In this document: piece by piece, positions 55,561 to 64,000 of the stretch | Layout of the letters: each line of letters opens with the position of its first letter | How positions within the stretch are numbered: the first letter of the stretch is position 1 | NCBI RefSeq assembly: GCF_031143425.1 | Contig: NC_090437.1 | Location: 847,553,978-847,617,977 of the forward strand | Length of the DNA stretch: 64,000 nt | Reading direction: 5' to 3' | Source of the DNA: Pleurodeles waltl | Taxonomy: Eukaryota > Chordata > Amphibia > Caudata > Salamandridae | The notes under the pieces: generated by a model | Seen by the model: only the letters and a program-made list of their open reading frames with translations | Told to the model about the DNA's origin: nothing | Database searches by the model: none | Made by a program: the position numbers and the translations under genes

Positions 55561-55959
55561 TGTCACATTATTTTCCCTTGTGTTTAAATCTGCAAAGTGA
55601 ATGTTTTAAACCGTAATGTTCCCCTCTCTTGTATGCAGGAGCCAGGACTGGTTCCCGTCTTCTTTTGGTGCTTTGTACCCCTTACATCTTTCGGGATGCT
55701 CTTTTCTGCCTTTATGGATACCACTACAGCTAAGGAAATTTCCTCTTATGTTGCCTTTCTGTTCTACTTACTTTTCCTGGGGTTCCATTCACCACTCCAT
55801 TCTTTTTTCTTTTATTCTCTTCCTGTTCCACCTCTCCTTCCTTGTTTTCCAATTGCTTACTCCTTTTTCATCCAACTTATCTTTCCTATGTTTTATTTTA
55901 ATATGCACTAATGACCAATGCATGTATGACTCTCAGAATTACAAGTTTCAATGTTAAAG

Positions 55960-56560
55960 TTTGAAAAAACACATAAAATGGCAACATGTTTTGCCCCACT
56001 TATCCAGACTGAAGTGTCAAGTGACGTTATTCTAGGAGAAACACCTCACTGAAGCAGATATCAATTCACTTAAAAAACAATGGGTAGACAAACTTTACCT
56101 TACCCCCTCTGTCTCACACAAGAACATAGTAGTGATATTATGTCATAAGCACCTAAATGTATCACACATTACTGTGGAAAATGATGAGGAAGGTAGATGT
56201 GTTTTGGTTCAACTTAAAATTAACGATCCCATCTTCACTATCATGAATGTTTACAGTCTCACACACCCTGATTCAAGCTTTTGGAGACCAATTTCACAAA
56301 CAAATCTCACAATATCATACAGAGAATGTTCTTTTGGGTGGTAACTGCAATCAAATCATTGAGCCTTTTCTCGATAGGCACTCTGCAGCTTGATTTCTTC
56401 CTCTTAAGGCACACAAAGCTTTTAAGAGTGCCATCAAACACATTTCTCTATCAGACTCTTGGAGGCTATTCAATCCTGTTGTCAAAGAATTTTCATTTTA
56501 TTTGGCTCCTCATAATTCCTAAACCGTAATTGATTATGTATTTTTAAGTAAAATTTGAAC
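55960..56560 (+). pseudogene. L1 endonuclease domain
   Basis: LCHKHLNVSHITVENDEEGR and FTIMNVYSLTHPDSSFW match the AP-like endonuclease core ('V-I-x-x-x-x-F ... D-x-x-G-R-x-x-x-x-x-x-x-x-x-x-x-x-x-x-N-V-Y-x-P'). The 'GGDFN' and 'SRIDY' boxes are not clean: a frameshift follows, and only a short stretch resembling 'LGGNCNQIIEPFLDRHS' is visible in a shifted frame. Confidence 0.65.
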
Positions 56561-56999
56561 TCAGTCCTTGATTGGTTAGGAAAATTCAGCTCTATTTTGT
56601 TCTCGCACCATGCTTCTGTATGCACTGATCCTGAGTTTCTACAAGATAGCACCCCAAAATCTCTTTCATGATTCAGGAATACCTTACTTTCTGACAAGGC
56701 GTGCCTTACGTCTTATGAAACGTTTGTATATGAATACTTTAAGAGCAACGAAACTGAAGACACCTCTTTCCACTCTCTTTGGGATGCCATTAAGGCCCCC
56801 TGTAGAGGATTCATTATTAAATATGTTTCAGTAAATAGAAAGGCCATGGAGAAAGAATCTGCCTCCATTCTAGCTGACATTAAAAAACTGGAACATTAAT
56901 CCTTCACATCTAAAAATAATAATGCTGATTTAGATGCTTGGTGGCAGCTAAAATTCAATTCAATAAATCTTCTACACAGAAAGCCTGTGGCACACTCCT

Positions 57000-58370
57000 T
57001 AAAAATAATGCTAAATTCTACATGGGAAAGAACAAAACTGGTTCCTTTTTAACATGGTTCCTTGTTAACACTGTATTTGAAATGTAGAAAAGAAAAATCC
57101 TATATCAAATCAATCACTAATCAACTAGGTACACAAGTGTTCTGTGATATGGACTTTGCCAACTGTTTTGCATATTATTATCAAACCCTGCACACCCCAG
57201 AAACTTCACCTTCTGAAGAGTCAATTGTGTCCTTTTTTCACACTCTAGTACATACAAATCCAAACACACTGTTTTGTCCTCTCTTGAGAAACTGCTACAG
57301 TTAGAGGAATTGTTTTCTGTAGTCAAACGCCTTCGTACTGGAGAGTAGCCAGGCCTAGACAATTCTACAGTTGACTATTATCTCTACTTCTCGGAGATAG
57401 TCTTTCCTAAGCTATTTAAATTGATCAATCCCTTCCTTACACTGGAAAGTTCCTAAGGCCCATTCATTGAGGCATATAATTAGTTTAATCCTGAAAAAAA
57501 GATTGTGACCCATCTTTATGTAAGAACTATCATCCTATTTCACTTATCAACACAGATTGTACACTCTGTGCTAAGGCCCTTGCCCTTAGGCTAAACAATT
57601 TTATACCGGAATTAGTTGGTATTGAGCAATCTGGATCATGTATTGTTCAGAATATTCTTAGCAAAGGCCCTTAACTGCACCAGTCACTCACCACAATCAC
57701 TTAAGATGCAGAAAAAGTCTTTAAAAGGGTTAATTAGTAATTTTTAATGACTGCTCTTTGTTTGGCAACAGCTTGATTCTAGATTCCTCCAAATAATCCT
57801 TTACTCTTCTCCTCATTCCATAGTAGTGGTAAATGGCATACAATCACCATACCTCCCTCTCAACAGAGGCACTAGACAAGGTTGCGTTTTTCACCCTGGT
57901 TATTTATTCTTGTGCTTGAACCCTTCTTGTTTCATCTGAAACACTCAGACCCTTTCCGGATTCCAAGTAAAGAATGTTCATGTCAAGTTTGCTGCATACA
58001 CAGAAGACATTCTCCTTTACATATCTAAACCAGAGTCCTCTGTTCCTCATTTCTTTGAGGCATATTCAGAGGTCTCTGTATAAAAACTGAAAATTAAAAA
58101 ATCAGAAGTAATGTCCCTGAATAGGTTCTGTTTTAAAGATCCTTTGGCTGGGGTATGTTTATCCTGTAATCCTGACAATATAAAATGTCTAGGGGTTTTA
58201 TACCATAGTAACATTAGAGATACATTACAATCTAATATGGAAGCTCTTCTCTTTAGGATTATTAATCTTATGCAAGGTTGGCCACTATTATTTTTGTCTT
58301 GGCGGGGCCCCTTTGACACCATCAAAATGATGCTACTCTCAATTACTTTCTTCTATCTTAGAATGTGACC
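57000..58370 (+). pseudogene. L1 reverse transcriptase
   Basis: Motifs across shifted frames: PGLDN ('GPDGxxxxFY') near 57350, DAEKVFKRV near 57700 ('DxEKAFDRV'), RGTRQGC at 57865-57885, and the catalytic box at 57997-58008 which reads Y-T-E-D where F/Y-A-D-D is expected. Then KCLGVLYHSNIR (58186-) matches the '(I/K)-YLGV' thumb motif. Stops and shifts lie throughout; the first Asp of the DD pair is Glu. Confidence 0.75.
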
Positions 58371-59460
58371 TATCCGAATTCCTAGGAAGCATTTTGTTGC
58401 TCTTGATATACTGTTATCTATATTTCTCTTGAATGTAAAACCTGCTGGTATATTTTTACATCATTTGAAACTACCAAATTTAACTGGAGGGGTGACATTT
58501 CTGACTTTTATCTCTATCATAAGGCTTTTGGTATTAAACAGAGCATTTGCTGTTTTCTGGATACCTGGATACTTCTGACTCAGAAGCTAAGGTGTGGTTT
58601 CATCTGGAGTCAGCCTTGATTTTCCCTTTGCCCATAAACACCCTTTTCATAGGTCTCAACCTCCCAAATATTGGATACCTTCCATTGTTTCTCACTCATG
58701 CTCCTGACTCAAACCATATTTAGTTGCTCATTTATCCTCCCACAAACAATTTCTGCATAGTCCATCTGGTATAACAGATGGCTCAAGAAAAATGGAAAAA
58801 TACATTACTCTGGCGGGCAGGGTTAGTCAAAGGTATAGTTACAGTCTCTCAATTATTGCAACAGAACAATGATATTGTTCCATTTCAGTCAATCTCCTCT
58901 ATTTATAAATTGCCTTCTAAGTTTCTTAAACAATTCCAGATTTTGGAATCAGAACTTCGAGCTGCTTTTGGATCGCTTTCACGTCCCCTTCATCAGGAAC
59001 ATGGTCCACAGAACATTCTAGTCTCCATTATACTCTCATCTACCGCCTCACACATATATAATGCATTGAGGCTATCCCTGAAGGATAGGTTCAAATTCAA
59101 GGTGGAGCTCGAATGTGTATCAGACCTGCAATGTACTTGGCATCCCTCTGTATGGGATTAAATGTAGGAAAGAAACAATTTTACTGGTCGTCCAGCCACC
59201 CTTACCCAAAACTTACACTATTTTTGCAATGGACTCTTTCACATTCCTGCACATCTGTATAAACTCAAACTCCTTAGAAGAGATATTTGCTGGCAATACA
59301 ACACTAACTCGGGTACTAACATCCACATGTTTTTTTCTAAATCTTAAGCTATCTGGATTTTTGGTTGATGTATGGACTAGAATTTGGGTTATCAGAGCAA
59401 CCTCTACATCATTCACATTATTAGTTTTTTTCCTGCGCATCTAAGCGAATCCCTTGTCCA
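58371..59460 (+). pseudogene. L1 ORF2 C-terminal region
   Basis: Shifting frames continue the ORF2 pattern: LPNLTGGVTF ('LP-l-GGl-iP-l') near 58470, QWKW-like ITDGSRKMEKYITL near 58780, and a 127-codon ORF (58778-59161) ending CTWHPSVWD followed by stop. The last resembles 'HRxFWxCP' tails of L1-like elements but is not certain. 59460-60090 is the 3' untranslated region, with a TC-rich tract at 59810-59870. Confidence 0.5.
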
Positions 59461-60100
59461 ATAACAAAATGTATGGAAAATTAGTTGATCTTCTAACTGC
59501 AATTGGCTTACAGGTGATTACCTCTAGCTGGAAATCTACACATAATATAACTCATCAACAGTGGTAGAACCTAGTGGATAGATATAATTTACAATCTTTT
59601 TTCCATATCACTCAAACTTGATGTATTATGGTCATCCTTCACTAGATATTTGTTGATATCTGCTAGGACAAATGATATGCCAACCCCAAATGTCTGGCAT
59701 GTTACTCCTGAATAGTTACCCTTTCATATATGTTGCTCTTAACCATGTTATTTTTGTGATATCCTGGATACTGTGCTATTAAAGATATGTAGTTTCAATT
59801 GTTAGACATTCTTCCTCCTCCTCACCTCTCTCACCCTCTACTTCTTCTCTTCTTTTTCCCCCTAGTTCTTTTTATTATTTATACATATATTTGCCCTTTC
59901 ATGCAGATGTTTTTATTGACATGTTCTCATATGTCTCAATACATTATTGTATATATCACAATTAGCTTTAGTTTTACTGTTAACTATGGTGTATAATTAT
60001 TTGCTATATTGTTTAATATTGTATTACTGGCCCATTATTCTTTTTCTCTCACTGCTTCACATTTTCCTTTAAATAAATTAAACATAATAAAAAAATAATA

Positions 60101-60277
60101 TTGAGGACAAACATATTGTGAAGGTAAGTTTCTATGATAAATCAAATGTTTACCATGCTTAACTCCACATACCTCTACCTTGACAATATATATTTCAAGG
60201 TACATAGAAGTGGAGTTAAAAATAGTAAATTCATATTCACCTATTTGCTCTTACCTTCTTGATATTTTGATCCTCAA
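60101..60277. mobile_element. Palindromic MITE right after the L1 tail
   Basis: Begins ttgaggacaaacatattgtg followed by aaggtaag, and ends cttaccttcttgatattttg then atcctcaa: inverted arms of about 28 bp. Inside, taactccacatacctctacc pairs with aaggtacatagaagtggagtta. The whole 177 bp can fold as one hairpin. AT-rich; TA bases flank the left end. Confidence 0.75.
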
Positions 60278-60365
60278 CATTTTTGACACAATATTTTGTC
60301 CATGCGTTACATTCTACATCTATATTCTGTCTGAAAAACAGCTATACACTCCTTTATCACAGGTG

Positions 60366-60523
60366 CAGAAAGGCCATACGTCATGTGTGACAAATTTAAT
60401 CACTACTGGCTTCTAGCCAACGCTAATATGCTTGATCGGTTTTTGAACTGAAGCGAAACTAAAAGTCAAAGAATGCAATGCGCTAAGTTGCTACATATGT
60501 CACACATGATGTGGGGCTTTCTG
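60366..60523. mobile_element. 158 bp MITE with 25 bp inverted ends
   Basis: CAGAAAGGCCATACGTCATG then TGTGAC at the start pairs with GTCACACATGATGTGGGGCT then TTCTG at the end, with three mismatches. No coding. Flanks show no clear duplication. Confidence 0.75.
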
Positions 60524-61741
60524 GCAGCTACACAAAATTTTAATTTGCAAAGATCGAATATAATATGCCTTGCAAAAAATATACAATGGTCAGGCCCTTG
60601 TGCGTCTTCCCAATAGAGGAACTTGACTGCTCTGGGCTGCAGATCAATAAAACATATAAAGAAAAAGACCTAAATAGCACTATGTAAACCTATGTTGAAT
60701 GGGAGGGCGTGAAAGGTTTTATGAGCTGAAATTTCCGGATGCTGGTTTGTCTTTGCCTAAACCATTTCCGCCACAATGAAACTGCTGCAAAAATAGTTTT
60801 GTTTTGGGATAGACCTGGAAATATGCCATGTCCAACATTCGATTATATCGTCCACGTGCATCATAGTTCACGCAGAGTTTAAATGGACTGTGTTAAAATG
60901 TGACAGAAGAAAACGAAACACAGGAGCAAAGTAAAGAAAAACACAATTTAAACCACATGAAAATTACACGTGTTTTATTGATGAACCGATTTTGACCATT
61001 TTAAGCCAAACGCATTATTTTTGTTAAGTTTCTTTAACAAGCCTTCTGTGCACAGCCATCGAACATTGGAACATCTCATTGGAGCTAATTGATTCAACGA
61101 CACAGTACCTTTTAGCAGCTCTAAACTATTTACTTTGATGATTAAATCACCTCCATTTGCTACATAAATGCCAAATATTTCACACCCCAAGAGACCACGT
61201 AACTTGGAATATATTGTACATAGTTTTCAAGATGTTGCGTGTAAAGGCTACAGATCTGGTAAGCGTTTCTTTGCATGAATCTGGCAGAGGTTCTGTTTAC
61301 TACCTGAAATATGAGGAAGGGAGTTCAGAAACGAGAAGTTTAAAGAAGCGAGAAAGTACATAAAAAGGTAAACTAATTCACAGTAATTAAAGGCTGCCTG
61401 AAGCCTTATTACCTACTGTAATGCTGGAACACAAGGTAGAAAGGGGAGGCGAGGTGCAAGGCTTCGTGACATGTGACCTTTTGGGCAACATGTTTGTAGA
61501 ACATTCCAAAAGTAATTGCCCAAACCACTGAGCATATGATTTCCGGTGTCATTTGAAAGCGGTGCACAGGGACTTTCAAAGAGGAAAGACACCTGCATCA
61601 TGTGGGCATACACCACAATTAGTTGAGTGTGTACTTATGTAAAATGCATTAGATTATGCAAAAAGTATGGAAAGAGCTAAATACCAATACAATGCAATGG
61701 GTAATATGTGAGTGCAAATTTAGCTGACTTGGGAGCTCGGG
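60524..61741. other. No gene recognised
   Basis: AT-rich spacer; ORFs of about 70 codons only, without motifs. Confidence 0.5.
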
Positions 61742-63905
61742 GCATGGGGCTTGTTTGACCTGGCCTTTTTTGCATGGTCATCCCCACACTTTTTGCCTTC
61801 GTCTTCATATTTGTTTGACCCTCTTTTTGTTGGCTTTAGGTCTCTGATCAGTGCTAAATTGCATGTGCTCTCCTTTCTAAACTTGGTATGATTGACTTAC
61901 ACCTGACTGGCACATTTAGTTTACCTGTAAATCCCTTGTACAGTGGTATCCCCTATACCCAGGGCCTGTGAATTAAATGCTACTAATGGGCCTGCAGCGC
62001 AGCTTGCGCCACCCACAGAAGTAGCCTTTCAAACCTGTCTCAGGCCTGCGACGGCAGGGCCTGCACGTGCAGTTTACTGCTACATTGACATGACAAGTCA
62101 GACTACTTGTCAAGACCTAAACTCCCTTTTTGCTACACCTAAGTCACCCATAAAGTAGGCCTTAGCTAGCTCTATGGGCAGGGAGCTGTGTTTAAAAAAA
62201 GTAGGACATATGTCTTTATATACTACATGTCCTAGTAGTGACAAACAGCCTATTTGGTTTCTCACTATTACGGGTGTTGTTCCTCTCATAGGACTGCATT
62301 GGAAATGTCCTTGCATGTGTCTAAGTGGTATTGTTTGGTATGGATGGAATGGTAGTGAGAAATCCTGCTTACTGGTATAGGTGGATTTTTTTATTACGAT
62401 TGTAGAAATGCCACGTTTAGAAAGTCGGTATTTCTCTGTATTTATAACTTTGGTGCATTTGCAGCTTGACTCCAATCCATGTCTGGGGTGGAGTGACAGC
62501 TGGGCGTTGTGCACAACTTTCAGACAGCCAGTACACAGGGAGGGTGGAGGTGTAACAGGAGTATATCTGTATACTGAATGGTCTTCCTGGGCTGGGGGAG
62601 ATAGAGGCGGGACACACATGCATCTGTAAAGGCTGTGTACTGGACTCACACAAAGGGCTTATTTACCCCTTCCTGATGTCTTGAACCAGTGGTGGAGGAG
62701 AAGTGGACATTCCTGGAACTGGTTAGAACTGGTTGGAACCCCCTCTCCACCTTTGCGGAACCTGTGCAAAATGAGTAAAAGTACAGGGGGTTGTCCCCCA
62801 CATTTTTGGACAAGAGACACTGCAAGGATTGGACCCTAGAGGCTGCTGCAAGCACTTGCCAAGAACCACCACTGGCACTGCCCTGATGATGTGCAGACCT
62901 GTGGCCTGCTAGGTCACAAAAAGAACTGCAAACTTGTGCTCACGACCTTTGCACTGGCCTGCCTGCCTGCACCTTGGTTGGGTGCCCCCAGTGTACTCCA
63001 TGGGCTGGGTGGTGTGCCCCTCTGTCTCTACTGCCTGTGTGGTGCTTTGGTGCTGTTTTCTTCAGCTGGGCACAAGTGGAGTGCCCCTTATTTTTGAGGA
63101 GCACATGGAAAACGCTTTATTCCTTGAAGGGCGCTGTTTTGCCTGCTCCTTGACTTTGTCCAGAACTAACGCGTGGAATGCGTTCCGGATTCCTCTTCGC
63201 CAGCACCTGCAGAGCACGCGTGCTGCCTGTGCCAAGGAGAATTAGGGCTGAACAAGTCCCCTAAACTCAGGGGTTTTTGCCATGTGGGGATAACAAGTGT
63301 ATACCAGGATCGGACTTACTTGCATGGGGAGGGTGTGTGTTTACAACATATGCAAAGGATGAGGATGTTTTGGCATTCGTGATAATGTGTTTATGACATG
63401 CATTTTTTGGTGATAATGATGACCTGACTACTGCTGATGTTGCTGAATGCTAGCAACTATGGCCCTGGTTTATAGTCTGGTGGACGATTTCCATATCATA
63501 TAATGGAATCGTATTACGGCGGACGGGATAGCCGTCACGTTGCTGACGGAGTAACCCCATCTACCAAACTCTAAATCAGGCCCTATGTGTTTAACTGACT
63601 ACTGCTTGCGTTTGCAGAGTACTAGTAACCTGTGTGATGTTCTGACAACTGCTTGTTTAGCAGGGCATTACTCATACATGTCGTTTTGTATTTAATGATG
63701 TTTTGTGCAATACAGTTTTTTTATACAACTTGTTGTGAACTTTTCCTTGTGGTGTAGTTATTGTGGCACATGTGTTGTGTATGTTTTGTAAATCCTTTAC
63801 ACATTGCATCTGGGATAAGTTTGACTGCGTGTGCCAAGCTAACAAGGGGGTGAGCATGTGTTGTCTTGAGTGTGTAATTTACTCGCCCTGACTAGAGGGG
63901 TGGTT
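61742..63905 (+). repeat. Dispersed LTR-like repeat, copy 2
   Basis: Same phrase order and orientation as 43587-44745, but about 2.1 kb and so more complete: gacctggccttttttgcatg, ggctttaggtctctg, cccagggcctgtgaattaaa, tgggcctgcagcgcagc, then a middle part (62140-63450) absent from copy 1, and the shared ending near 63830 (gtgccaagctaacaaggggg). Holds a 123 bp MITE at 63461-63583. Short ORFs are without motifs. Recognised from memory as an abundant newt repeat; probably a solo LTR. Confidence 0.6.
63461..63583. mobile_element. 123 bp MITE inside the LTR-like repeat
   Basis: Ends ggccctggtttatagtctgg and ccaaactctaaatcaggccc are inverted repeats with a few mismatches. TAT flanks both sides (63458-63460, 63584-63586), a 3 bp duplication consistent with a Harbinger-type origin. 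Interior words 'ggcggac' and 'gtccgtca'-like pairs occur. Confidence 0.8.
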
Positions 63906-64000
63906 TCTGCCTTGATGAGGTGCAAAACCTAGCCAACCGGAAACCCCATTTCTAAAAGGGCTAAAGATATGAAATGTACTTGAATATTGCATACAAAGGC

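Larger units (their letters stand above)
54790..60100 (+). mobile_element. L1-like LINE, decayed, near full length
   Basis: ORF1, endonuclease, reverse transcriptase and C-terminal pieces appear in L1 order over about 4.5 kb. An AT-rich 3' untranslated region follows, and an A-rich tail (aaataaattaaacataataaa) ends near 60100. All ORFs are broken by many stops. The left boundary is estimated from ORF1 minus a short leader. No target duplication was seen. Confidence 0.75.

Noticed and set aside
62110..62649. 179-codon minus-strand ORF
   Set aside because: Lies within the abundant LTR-like repeat, antisense to its usual orientation, without recognisable motifs.

Overview
The window reads as intergenic DNA from a giant amphibian genome, most likely a salamandrid newt close to Pleurodeles. 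I base this on the mixture of element families (DIRS retroelements, Ty3/gypsy, L1 and L2/CR1-like LINEs, PIF/Harbinger with Myb-like genes, hAT, a piggyBac-like repeat) and on several dispersed repeats that I recognise, from memory, as very common in newt sequence. No host exon, tRNA or rRNA gene can be supported. Almost every open reading frame is a transposon fragment, a tandem-repeat artefact, or antisense to one. All identifications rest on motifs seen by eye; nothing was searched or aligned by machine.

Layout. 1-2380 is the right-hand part of a Harbinger-type element. 2520-3290 is a non-LTR reverse transcriptase remnant, 3285-4132 an LTR-like repeat, 4150-4615 a second Harbinger right end, and 5880-8760 a decayed DIRS element on the minus strand. 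From 9293 to about 27498 lies one endogenous retrovirus of roughly 10 kb. It has a 5' LTR, gag, protease, a deleted reverse transcriptase, RNase H, integrase, a long env, a 132-residue ORF after env, a polypurine tract and the first 260 bases of a 3' LTR. An 8.2 kb Harbinger element (12056-20282, ATA target duplication) splits its gag. That element carries two different Myb/SANT genes, the two ends of a transposase, and two minisatellites. A 280 bp MITE sits in the 5' LTR and an L2/CR1-like LINE tail cuts the 3' LTR.

27.5-42.9 kb holds two hAT-like elements (31173-32126, 32983-34602), the second containing a Harbinger MITE (33325-33940). A DIRS fragment (35150-35720), a piggyBac-like repeat with TTAA at both ends (35879-38575), microsatellites and small fragments follow. 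42.95-47.43 kb is a Ty3/gypsy remnant interrupted by an LTR-like repeat and a MITE-like insert. 47.9-51.7 kb holds more MITEs, one nested in another, and an inverted truncated copy of the piggyBac-like repeat. 54.8-60.1 kb is a decayed L1-like LINE, followed by two palindromic MITEs. A second copy of the 43.6 kb LTR-like repeat fills 61.74-63.9 kb.

The most unusual signal is a serial-hairpin architecture: chains of consecutive, perfectly paired inverted repeats with arms of 11 to 26 bp, inside two unrelated transposon families. The retrovirus/Harbinger nest, the two-Myb Harbinger and the acidic ORF after env are also worth a second look.
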